Source of the DNA: Polaribacter sp.
Lineage (GTDB): Bacteria > Bacteroidota > Bacteroidia > Flavobacteriales > Flavobacteriaceae
Reading direction: 5' to 3'
NCBI GenBank assembly: GCA_020740485.1
Contig: DYMN01000025.1
Location: forward strand, 1-35,162
Length of the DNA: 35,162 nucleotides
The translations under genes and the position numbers were made by a program. The notes below the pieces were generated by a model, which made no database searches, was not told the DNA's origin, and was given only the letters and a program-made list of their open reading frames with translations. Positions 7,784-14,872 of the stretch are shown piece after piece (positions within the stretch are counted from its first letter, which is position 1; each line of letters starts with the position of its first letter).

Positions 7784-8755
7784 ATGCAAACCTATTTTCT
7801 AAACGATGTTTCCATAGACAAGGTATTTAGTGTGGCTTTTTATAATATAGAGAATTTATATGATATTTACGATGATCCTGAAACGAAAGACGAAGAATTT
7901 ACCCCAAAAGGGTTTAAGCATTGGAATTCGACAAGATATAAAAATAAAATTGAGCATTTAAGTGAAGTAATCAGTCAAATAGGATTGGAACACGCTAATA
8001 TGCCTCCTGTATTGATGGGTTTAGCCGAAGTAGAGAATGACGATGTGTTGCATGATTTGGTTGAAAATAAGCATCTGTCCCCTTGGAATTATGATTTTAT
8101 CCATTTTGATGCTTTAGACGAACGAGGCATTGAAGTGGCATTGCTTTTTCAAAAAAATGTTTTTGAAGTGCTCAATGCCGAAAGTCATTCTATTGCATTA
8201 AATGATGAACAGGGTGGGGTGGATTATACCAGAGACATTCTCGTAGTGGAAGGAAACTTATACAAAGAACCCGTGATTGTTTTCGTAAATCATTGGCCAT
8301 CCAGAAGGGAAGGAGCCGAAGAAACAGAACCCAAACGCATCACAGCAGCAACCACTTTAGAAAAAATAATTGAACAGAAAAGAACAATTTTTCCGGATAT
8401 AAAGATGATTGTAATGGGCGATTTTAATGACGAATCAACCAATAAAAGTATTAAAAATTTAGTTTTAAATAGTGATTTATACAACCCGATGGAAAGTTTG
8501 CAAGCCCACAATCAAGGGAGTTCCTTTTCGCAAAACCGTTGGTATTTGTTTGATCAAATCATCTTTTCCAATAATTTCTTTACCGCTGAAACTTCAACCT
8601 TTAAGTTTAAATATACCATGGTCTTCAGTCCTTTGTTTATAAAAATATGGCACGGAAAAAAGAAAAATGCTCCCTTTCGCAGTTATATAGGCGATTGGCA
8701 TCAGGGTGGTTTTAGTGACCATTTTCCTGTGTTGGCTTATTTTGAACGTCTTTGA
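7784..8755 (+). CDS. Endonuclease/exonuclease/phosphatase (EEP) family protein
   Basis: A 323-aa protein with the EEP metal-dependent phosphodiesterase fold. Catalytic motifs are in order: NIEN (21-24), the metal-binding glutamate E82 in LAEVEND, NHWPSRR with H170, GDFND with D213 and N215, and SDHFP with D312-H313 near the end. Together these form the Mg2+ site used by DNase I, ExoIII and inositol phosphatases. Substrate cannot be assigned; many Bacteroidota members are annotated only as EEP proteins. No signal peptide is evident, so it is probably cytoplasmic. A good promoter lies at 7737-7767. Its last 44 bp overlap, tail to tail, the cvpA-like gene on the other strand. Confidence 0.88.
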   Translation: MQTYFLNDVSIDKVFSVAFYNIENLYDIYDDPETKDEEFTPKGFKHWNSTRYKNKIEHLSEVISQIGLEHANMPPVLMGLAEVENDDVLHDLVENKHLSPWNYDFIHFDALDERGIEVALLFQKNVFEVLNAESHSIALNDEQGGVDYTRDILVVEGNLYKEPVIVFVNHWPSRREGAEETEPKRITAATTLEKIIEQKRTIFPDIKMIVMGDFNDESTNKSIKNLVLNSDLYNPMESLQAHNQGSSFSQNRWYLFDQIIFSNNFFTAETSTFKFKYTMVFSPLFIKIWHGKKKNAPFRSYIGDWHQGGFSDHFPVLAYFERL

Positions 8756-9227
8756 TAAAATTAGGAAATAGTGTGTTTGCCAAATTTTTCACAGGTTCAT
8801 AGAGCATAGATTTGTTTTTATTTTCTTGAGATACCAATGAAATGGTGTTGTTAAAACGGTCGAAAACCATTAAAATAACACTAAATATCAAAGCCCATTT
8901 TAGTGCACCAAACCCCCCACCGGCAATTTTATTGATCCATCCTAAATGGGCAAAATCCGCTATCTTGGTCAATAATTTTCCTATTAATGAAATCACGATT
9001 ACCAAGACGGCAAATGTTAAAGTAAAAGCCAAAAGGGTAATGTATTTTTGCTCCCAACTCAATTTATCTTTCAAAAAATCACTGGCAATATAGGAAAAAT
9101 GAATAGCGCCATATACGCCCACAATCAATGCCACTAATGAAGCCGCCTCCACAAAAAGCCCCTCTTTGATGCCTTTGATAAAACCGTATAATAAAACCGC
9201 TGCGATAACAATATCTAAGATGTTCAT
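8712..9227 (-). CDS. CvpA family membrane protein
   Basis: A 171-aa protein with four predicted membrane helices in the CvpA (colicin V production) pattern. It starts MNILDIVIAAVLLYGFIKGI, has the conserved GLFVEAASLVALIVGVYGA helix and continues into GWINKIAGGGFGALKWALI. An in-frame ATG at 9335 would add 36 residues. I chose 9227 because it gives the family N-terminus and because a TAnnTTTG -7 box (TATATTTG at 9255-9248) lies 20 nt upstream of it, inside that longer frame. The family is linked to envelope integrity and, in E. coli, to colicin V export; the molecular role is uncertain. The 3' end overlaps the EEP gene by 44 bp. Confidence 0.85.
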   Translation of the reverse strand: MNILDIVIAAVLLYGFIKGIKEGLFVEAASLVALIVGVYGAIHFSYIASDFLKDKLSWEQKYITLLAFTLTFAVLVIVISLIGKLLTKIADFAHLGWINKIAGGGFGALKWALIFSVILMVFDRFNNTISLVSQENKNKSMLYEPVKNLANTLFPNFIKDVQNKPTQENGH

Positions 9228-9247
9228 GTTTACTTTATTTAAAAAAA

Positions 9248-9255
9248 CAAATATA
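9248..9255 (-). promoter_or_regulatory. -7 box (TATATTTG) for the CvpA-family gene
   Basis: An exact TAnnTTTG match on the - strand, 20 nt upstream of the ATG at 9227. The -33 position is only a T-rich run. It supports the shorter start of the CvpA-family gene. Confidence 0.45.
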
Positions 9256-9311
9256 TCAAAATTTAGAAGTATTAAAAAAGAAATCAGTTTATTTGCGTAA
9301 AAATAACCAAG

Positions 9312-9385
9312 AGTCAGGGTTTGACTTAGAGCCAAACCCTGATTATAGTAAGAGTCAGGGCTTGACTCAGCGTCAAGCTCTGACT
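9312..9385 (+). repeat. Two related tandem hairpins
   Basis: Hairpin 1 (9312-9344) pairs TCAGGGTTTG with the complementary arm ending at 9342. Hairpin 2 (9353-9385) pairs GTCAGGGCTTGAC (9354-9366) with GTCAAGCTCTGAC (9372-9384) around a 5-nt loop, with one G-U pair. The left arms are near-identical (GAGTCAGGGYTTGACT), so the two are diverged copies. Neither is followed by a T-run on either strand. Hairpin 2 ends 22 nt before the ATG at 9408, so it could lie in that mRNA leader. Confidence 0.75.
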
Positions 9386-9407
9386 AATTAAAAATTAAAA
9401 CTTTAAC

Positions 9408-9761
9408 ATGTCCAGAGACGTCAAACTTCAACAACAATGGGATGAAATTGTAAATGAATTATCATCAAGATTTTCCGATGGGGTTCCTATGGATTTAGAC
9501 GCCATTCTATTTCTAATAGGAGTGCAAGAGTTGGGAAAAGGGGCTCAAAAATTCAGTAAAGATGATAAGATCAATTTAATGCACATTGCCATTTGTAAAT
9601 TGTTGGAGCCTTATGGTTATTATGAATATGAATATACAGACCCTGACGGTTGGCCTCATTACAAAATTCTTAAAGAACTACCTAATCTTCGTCCGGGGGA
9701 ACAAACCGTATTGATGAAAGAAGCCGTAATTTGGTATTTTAGTTTGCGAAATTTAATATAA
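9408..9761 (+). CDS. Conserved hypothetical protein of Bacteroidota
   Basis: A 117-aa soluble acidic protein beginning MSRDVKLQQQWDEIVNELS. From memory very similar proteins are widespread and well conserved in Flavobacteriia, but I know no function or domain name. Visible blocks are DLDAILFLIGVQELG (24-38), KDDKINLMHIAICKLLEPYG (51-70) and a C-terminal helix, LMKEAVIWYFSL. There is no cysteine cluster, nucleotide-binding loop, signal peptide or membrane segment apart from one cysteine in AICKLLE. It is preceded by the twin hairpins at 9312-9385 and followed by a 304-bp gap. The start is firm because the N-terminus is conserved. Confidence 0.7.
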   Translation: MSRDVKLQQQWDEIVNELSSRFSDGVPMDLDAILFLIGVQELGKGAQKFSKDDKINLMHIAICKLLEPYGYYEYEYTDPDGWPHYKILKELPNLRPGEQTVLMKEAVIWYFSLRNLI

Positions 9762-10065
9762 GAGGACGTTTTAATTAGTAAATGTAAATATTTTGGACTA
9801 TGAATAGATAAAGGCATAAAGTAAACTGCTGATCTTAAGGTTTGCTTTACGCTATTTATTGCACTACATTAGCTATTTTATTGGAAACTAATTGTAAAAA
9901 ATAATGACTTTAGCCGATTGCGATTGATTTTTCTGTAATTTTAAAAGACACAACACAAAATAATACATTTGATTAATTCATAAGAAGAGGCATCAAATTT
10001 GAAAATTATAACCGAATTTTGCAATTCTAAAAACTAACAACTAATTTTTAAATTCCATTTTAATC
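9762..10065. other. Intergenic stretch with one imperfect hairpin
   Basis: These 304 bp contain no coding frame I can support. GCATAAAGTAAAC (9814-9826) pairs with GTTTGCTTTACGC (9840-9852) across a 13-nt loop, with two mismatched or wobble positions. It is followed by TATTTATTGC, not a clean T-run, so it is at best a weak terminator for the gene ending at 9761. No consensus promoter is obvious before the ferredoxin gene; GAATTTTG at 10014-10021 is one base off the -7 box. Confidence 0.4.
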
Positions 10066-10296
10066 TTGTTAATTCTATCACTACAAAGAGCTAAATGTAT
10101 CGGTTGCAACTTTTGCCACGAAGTAGCACCGGAAAACTTTCGGATGTCAAAAAAAGACGGAAAAGCGGTTTTACTGAATAGCATGGACCGCAAGGGATTT
10201 CACATATCAAAATTGCACGATACATCCAGTTATGAAGCCTCGTTAAAAGCCCAAGAGGGATGTCCGGCTAAAATTATTCAAGTAAAAATAACTTGA
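10066..10296 (+). CDS. Small 4Fe-4S ferredoxin
   Basis: A 76-aa single-cluster ferredoxin. C11, C14 and C17 (CIGCNFC) with C66 in EGCPAKI form a classic 4Fe-4S ligand set; C66 is followed by proline as usual. The middle block MSKKDGKAVLL is typical of the flavobacterial ferredoxin of this size. It should carry electrons in the cytoplasm; its partners are unknown. The start is a TTG: no ATG exists upstream before an in-frame TAA at 10042-10044. TTG gives eight residues up to LQR, the same spacing as in relatives I recall. The gene is isolated, 304 bp after the previous gene and 198 bp before ricT. Confidence 0.85.
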   Translation: MLILSLQRAKCIGCNFCHEVAPENFRMSKKDGKAVLLNSMDRKGFHISKLHDTSSYEASLKAQEGCPAKIIQVKIT

Positions 10297-10322
10297 TTTT
10301 TTATTACTTGATTGAAATTCCT

Positions 10323-10330
10323 TACTTTTG
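10323..10330 (+). promoter_or_regulatory. -7 box (TACTTTTG) upstream of ricT
   Basis: An exact TAnnTTTG match, 27 nt after the ferredoxin stop and 164 nt before the ricT ATG. No well-spaced TTTG -33 is seen. If used, the ricT-gldH-pbp1A mRNA would have a leader of about 160 nt containing the short repeats ACTTCTTACTTC and CAAACTTCAAACTT (about 10456-10490). Confidence 0.4.
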
Positions 10331-10494
10331 AACATTTAATTCGTTTCAAGTTTTAATCAAATAAATTGATAAAATGAATTTAATGCTGAAAATCAAAAAG
10401 TTAAAAAACTTGAAACCAAAAACATTAACCTTGAAACCGTAATTAGTTAGTAATTCAAACTTCTTACTTCTTACTTCAAACTTCAAACTTTAAG

Positions 10495-11985
10495 ATGGGC
10501 TGTAATAATTGTAATATAACATCAGAATATAAAACCTTACCTTCAGGATGCAATAGCCATGGCAGTTGTGCTACCTTGAGTTGTGATAAAAAAAGTGTTT
10601 TTGATTGGTTAGGTAATATGAAATTGCCAAGTCACCAAGAAGCTCTTCAAATTTACGAAATCCGATTCAAAAACGGGCGTAAAGAATATTTTCGCAATGT
10701 AAATAATCTAAATTTCTGCATGGGTGAAGCGGTGGCAGTAGAAGGGAATCCCGGTCATGACATTGGTACCATTTCCCTTTCAGGTGAATTGGTAAAAGTG
10801 CAAATGCAAAAGCGAAAAATTGCACACGATAGTGAAGAGGTCAAAAAGATTTACCGCAAAGCATCACAAAGCGATATAGAAATTTGGGAAAATGCGCGTG
10901 CTAAAGAAGCTGAAACGCAAAAAGAAGCCCGTATTTTGATTGATAACTTGCGATTGCAAATGAAACTCTCCGATGTGGAATATCAAGGCGACGGTAAAAA
11001 AGCTACCTTTTATTACACTGCCGACACAAGAGTAGATTTCAGACAGTTGATCAAAGATATGGCGACCAAGTTCTCTATCCGTATCGAAATGAAGCAAGTA
11101 GATTATCGTCATGAAGCCGGACGTTTGGGTGGAATAGGTTCTTGCGGACGTGAATTATGTTGTTCTACTTGGCTTACCGATTTTCGAAAATTAAATACCA
11201 GCGCCGCGCGTTACCAACAGCTTTCGCTAAGCCCGCAAAAACTGCAAGGCCAATGTGGTAAACTCAAATGCTGTTTGAACTACGAGCTGGATTCTTATAT
11301 GGATGCGCTTAAAGCATTTCCGGATACCGAAACCAAATTGGACACCGAAGCAGGGACAGCTTCCTTTATTAAAATGGACGTTTTCAAAGGGGTGTTATGG
11401 TATGCTTATGACAATAACAGAGAAGATTTCAAATGGTATAATCTAACCTATGAACAAGTAAATGAAGTAATAGCATTAAATAAAGACGGGAAAAAGGCTA
11501 AATCTCTTTCCGATATTGAAATAGTAGAGGCGGTGATGGGTTCCGGTTTTGAGAATGTAGTGGGTGCCGATAGTTTAACGCGCTTTGACCGTTCTAAAAA
11601 CAAAAAGAAGAAAAAAAATAAAAATAATCCTAATCACACGCAAAACAAAAGCATTTCCGAAAATACTCCTAATACCGAAATCGAAAATAGACCTAAAACT
11701 CAAGATACGAGTAATAGAAAACCGCAATCGGCCAATAAGGATAATAAACCAAATCAAGAGGGTCAAATAATACAAAATCAGTCAAATCAACGTTTTCAAA
11801 AACCCAAGCAGGAAGTAAAAACTAACCCATCCAATTCAAAATCGGAAAATAACAATCAAGACTTGGAAAACTTGCCCCAAAATCAAGAACAAAAAAATAA
11901 AAACAAAAAATGGTTTAAACCCAAAGGAGAATCTAATAACCAAAATGGAGGAAATAAGCAAAATGGAGGGAATAAGCAAAATTAG
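10495..11985 (+). CDS. ricT: RicT/YaaT-like PSP1 domain protein
   Basis: A 496-aa cytoplasmic protein. The N-terminus is cysteine-rich (C3, C6, C19, C25, C30). The PSP1/RicT region covers about 55-345 with the diagnostic cysteine blocks GSCGRELCCSTWL (about 216-228) and GKLKCCLNYE (about 255-264). In Bacillus subtilis RicT forms an iron-sulfur complex with RicA and RicF that governs RNase Y; those partners are not seen here, so the role in Bacteroidota is inferred only loosely. Residues 365-496 are low complexity, rich in N, Q and K, ending in repeats of NGGNKQ. The same repeat DNA supplies the start of gldH, which overlaps by 23 bp. It is the first gene of the probable ricT-gldH-pbp1A unit. 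Confidence 0.85.
   Translation: MGCNNCNITSEYKTLPSGCNSHGSCATLSCDKKSVFDWLGNMKLPSHQEALQIYEIRFKNGRKEYFRNVNNLNFCMGEAVAVEGNPGHDIGTISLSGELVKVQMQKRKIAHDSEEVKKIYRKASQSDIEIWENARAKEAETQKEARILIDNLRLQMKLSDVEYQGDGKKATFYYTADTRVDFRQLIKDMATKFSIRIEMKQVDYRHEAGRLGGIGSCGRELCCSTWLTDFRKLNTSAARYQQLSLSPQKLQGQCGKLKCCLNYELDSYMDALKAFPDTETKLDTEAGTASFIKMDVFKGVLWYAYDNNREDFKWYNLTYEQVNEVIALNKDGKKAKSLSDIEIVEAVMGSGFENVVGADSLTRFDRSKNKKKKKNKNNPNHTQNKSISENTPNTEIENRPKTQDTSNRKPQSANKDNKPNQEGQIIQNQSNQRFQKPKQEVKTNPSNSKSENNNQDLENLPQNQEQKNKNKKWFKPKGESNNQNGGNKQNGGNKQN
11941..11976 (+). repeat. Two direct 18-bp repeats at the ricT-gldH junction
   Basis: CAAAATGGAGGAAATAAG (11941-11958) is repeated with one change at 11959-11976, and a third, degenerate copy begins at 11977. 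Each full copy carries an ATG in the gldH frame and a GGAGG, while in the ricT frame it encodes QNGGNK. Confidence 0.85.
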
Positions 11986-12457
11986 CATTTTCATAAGTTT
12001 TTTCATCCTATTTACGTTCGGATGTCAACGCAAAGTGGTATTTAATCAGTACAAACCTATTGAGGGAGGAAAATGGGTTAGTGGACAGGTTGTCGCTTTT
12101 GAAATACCGATAAAAGATACGATTTCTCCTTTTAATCTGTTTATTAATATGAGAAACAATAATAGTTATCCTTATTCAAATTTATTTTTGATTGCGCGCT
12201 TGACCTTCCCGAACAACAAGCAAGTAATCGATACTTTAGAATATGAAATGACGGATAGCAAAGGAAATTTTATTGGGGAAGGATTTTCGGATACCAAAGA
12301 AAATAAATTGTTTTACAAAGAAAATATCCATTTTTTAAAACCGGGGAATTACCTGTTTGAAGTAAAACAAATGATGCGAAAACGTAATGAAATTATAGGT
12401 ATTGACCCATTAGAAGGGGTTACAGATGTGGGAATTAGTGTTGAAAAAGTGCAATAA
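11963..12457 (+). CDS. gldH: Gliding motility lipoprotein GldH
   Basis: A 164-aa lipoprotein from this start. The sequence ISIFISFFILFTFGCQRKVVF is a lipoprotein signal peptide with lipobox TFGC, the lipidated cysteine being residue 21. The rest matches GldH, with FNQYKPIEGGKWVSGQVVAFE after the cysteine and a beta-rich body ending DVGISVEKVQ. In Flavobacterium johnsoniae, GldH is required for gliding and belongs to the Gld set tied to type IX secretion. The ATG at 11945 adds six residues (MEEISK) and is also possible; I prefer 11963 because a GGAGG lies 10 nt upstream of it. It overlaps the end of ricT and is followed by pbp1A 73 bp later. Confidence 0.88.
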   Translation: MEGISKISIFISFFILFTFGCQRKVVFNQYKPIEGGKWVSGQVVAFEIPIKDTISPFNLFINMRNNNSYPYSNLFLIARLTFPNNKQVIDTLEYEMTDSKGNFIGEGFSDTKENKLFYKENIHFLKPGNYLFEVKQMMRKRNEIIGIDPLEGVTDVGISVEKVQ

Positions 12458-12466
12458 AATTAACTT

Positions 12467-12474
12467 TAAATTTG
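12467..12474 (+). promoter_or_regulatory. Possible internal -7 box (TAAATTTG) before pbp1A
   Basis: An exact TAnnTTTG match between gldH and pbp1A, with TTG at 12441-12443 (23-nt spacer, long but tolerated). pbp1A may have its own promoter as well as readthrough from ricT-gldH. In AT-rich DNA such a match can arise by chance. Confidence 0.3.
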
Positions 12475-12530
12475 TAAGCATTTTATAATCAAAATATTAG
12501 TTTTATAAAGACAAAATAATAAAATTTTAT

Positions 12531-14858
12531 ATGATCAATTTTTTTAAGAAATGGACACTTTATAATAGAGCGCCGCAAGAACTTCAAAAATATATTGTTT
12601 TATTTTGGAAGATTGCATTATATGGCTTTGCTTCATTGTTGTTGTTGTTTTTGTCCGCCTCTATCGGCGTATTTGGTAAAATGCCATCTTTTGAAAAATT
12701 AGAAAATACCGATAGTAATTTAGCTACTCAAATAATTGGTAGTGACGACCAAATCATAGGAACATTCGCTTTGGAAAACAGGATTCCGGTGCATTATACT
12801 GAATTGCCCGAAAGCTTAGTCAATGCCTTAGTTGCCACCGAAGACGAACGTTTTTATCAACACTCCGGAATCGATTTTCAAGGAACAGCAAGAGCCATTT
12901 CACGTTTAGGTAAAGATGGAGGTGCCAGTACGATTACGCAACAATTAGCAAAAAATCTATTTACCAAAAGAGCATCATCCAACTTACTCATGCGGGTGAT
13001 TCAAAAACTCAAAGAAATCATCATCGCTGTAAGGTTGGAAAGACGTTATTCAAAGCAAGAAATTATTGCTATGTATTTTAATACACAAGATTTTGTGTAC
13101 AATGCAGTGGGAATTCGTTCGGCAGCGAGAATTTATTTTGCAAAAGAACCTTCTGAATTAAGCCCTGAAGAATCAGCCGTATTGGTCGGAATGCTCAAAA
13201 GCCCTTGGAAATATAATCCTGTAAGAGAAAAATCTAAAGAAGCCTCAAAAAACAGAAGAAATGTGGTTTTAGCTCAAATGGCTAAAAATGGAGTTTTAAC
13301 CAAAGCTGAAAAAGACTCCCTTTCTAAATTAGATTTAGTTACCAATTTCAAACCCGAAAGCCATAAAGATGGGGTAGCTCCTTATTTCAGAGAATATTTG
13401 CGAAAATACCTCGTCGATTGGGCTAAAAAACATCCCAAATCCGATGGATCGGAATACAACATTTACACCGATGGTTTAAAAGTGTATGTTTCTATCGATT
13501 CTAAAATGCAAAAATACGCAGAAGAAGCAGTAGCGAAGCACATGGCCAATCTTCAAGCCGCATTTTTTAAAGAACAAAAGAATAACAAAACGGCTCCTTT
13601 TAGAAGTTTAACCAAAGCTGAGATTGAAAACTCTATTAAAAAAGCGATGAAAAGCTCTGCAAGATGGATGAATATGAAAGCCCAAGGAAAATCAGATAAG
13701 GAAATTATCAAATCATTTGATGTAAAAACGGAAATGAATGTTTTTTCTTGGAAAGGCGATATTGATACGATTATGACTCCTCGCGATTCTATTTTGTACT
13801 ATAAACATTACTTACGAGCAGGTTTTGTAGCAATAGAACCCCAAACCGGATTTGTAAAGGCTTGGGTAGGCGGAATTGATTACAGACATTTTATGTATGA
13901 TGCGGTGGCTACCCAAAAACGTCAAGTAGGTTCTACTTTCAAACCCTTTGTTTACATTACCGCTATCAACCAAATGATGTTATCGCCTTGCGATGTATAT
14001 CCGAATAGTCGTTATACAATTCCTGCCGGAAAATACGGACTTCCGGAATCTTGGACTCCTGAAAATTCGGATAATAGATATGGAGGTTCCTATTCGCTCA
14101 AAAAAGCTTTAGCCAATTCAGTAAACGTTATTTCTGCCAGACTCATCGATGAAGTAACCCCAACCACCGTGGCAGAATTAGCCAATAGAGCCGGTGTCAA
14201 AACAGAAATTCCTAAAGTACCTTCCATTGCGTTAGGTTCTGTGGAGTTAAGTTTATATGAACTGGTAAGTGCCATGAGCAGTTTTGCGAATAAAGGACAA
14301 CATATTGAGCCACAAGTCATATTTAGAATTGAAGATAAAAACGGAACGGTTTTAGATGAAGTAGTGCCCAAAACCAATGAGGTAGTGAGTGAAGAATCTG
14401 CCTATGTTTTAATGGAAATGATGAAAGGAGTTACTGAAGAAGGAACGGGTAGAAGGTTAAGAGGAGAATATCAAGGAAGTAGTTTGGTAACAGGGGCACC
14501 TTATAACTTTACCAATCCAATAGCTGGGAAAACCGGAACTTCTCAAAATCAATCGGATGGATGGTTTATCGGAATTGTACCGAATTTAATTGCCGGAGTA
14601 TGGGTTGGTGGCGAAGATAGAGCTACCCATTTTTATGGTATTGATAAAGGGCAAGGAGCCACCATGGCGTTACCTATTTGGGGGCTTTTTATGAAAAAGT
14701 GTTATGCTGATAAAACCTTACACGTAAGTAGAGGTGATTTTGAAAAACCAAGTGAAATGACAATTAATATAGATTGTGCAAAACAACCCGGTGCCTATTT
14801 AGGGGGAAGTAGCAATACAGGAGATCCTTCATTAAACGCGCCAGACCCGGACTTTTAA
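12531..14858 (+). CDS. Class A penicillin-binding protein 1A (bifunctional peptidoglycan synthase)
   Basis: A 775-aa inner-membrane enzyme with one N-terminal membrane anchor (about 23-46) and a periplasmic body. The GT51 transglycosylase has ATEDERFYQHSGID with catalytic E104, GGASTITQQLAKNL (130-143) and RRYSKQEIIAMYFN (171-184). The transpeptidase has S468-x-x-K471 in GSTFKPF, S530-V-N532 and K667-T-G669 in GKTGTSQN. All catalytic residues are present, so it should both polymerise and crosslink peptidoglycan. A charged insert at about 340-425 separates the two domains. Length is usual for Bacteroidota class A PBPs. It lies 73 bp after gldH and 14 bp before the acyl-CoA synthetase. Confidence 0.93.
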   Translation: MINFFKKWTLYNRAPQELQKYIVLFWKIALYGFASLLLLFLSASIGVFGKMPSFEKLENTDSNLATQIIGSDDQIIGTFALENRIPVHYTELPESLVNALVATEDERFYQHSGIDFQGTARAISRLGKDGGASTITQQLAKNLFTKRASSNLLMRVIQKLKEIIIAVRLERRYSKQEIIAMYFNTQDFVYNAVGIRSAARIYFAKEPSELSPEESAVLVGMLKSPWKYNPVREKSKEASKNRRNVVLAQMAKNGVLTKAEKDSLSKLDLVTNFKPESHKDGVAPYFREYLRKYLVDWAKKHPKSDGSEYNIYTDGLKVYVSIDSKMQKYAEEAVAKHMANLQAAFFKEQKNNKTAPFRSLTKAEIENSIKKAMKSSARWMNMKAQGKSDKEIIKSFDVKTEMNVFSWKGDIDTIMTPRDSILYYKHYLRAGFVAIEPQTGFVKAWVGGIDYRHFMYDAVATQKRQVGSTFKPFVYITAINQMMLSPCDVYPNSRYTIPAGKYGLPESWTPENSDNRYGGSYSLKKALANSVNVISARLIDEVTPTTVAELANRAGVKTEIPKVPSIALGSVELSLYELVSAMSSFANKGQHIEPQVIFRIEDKNGTVLDEVVPKTNEVVSEESAYVLMEMMKGVTEEGTGRRLRGEYQGSSLVTGAPYNFTNPIAGKTGTSQNQSDGWFIGIVPNLIAGVWVGGEDRATHFYGIDKGQGATMALPIWGLFMKKCYADKTLHVSRGDFEKPSEMTINIDCAKQPGAYLGGSSNTGDPSLNAPDPDF

Positions 14859-14872
14859 TTAAAGCATTTTTA

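Noticed and set aside
9228-9335. Longer N-terminus (36 more residues) for the CvpA-family protein
   Set aside because: The extra part is not seen in the family, and a -7 box for the gene lies inside it.
10864-11112. 82-codon - strand frame within ricT
   Set aside because: Antisense shadow of a well-conserved gene.
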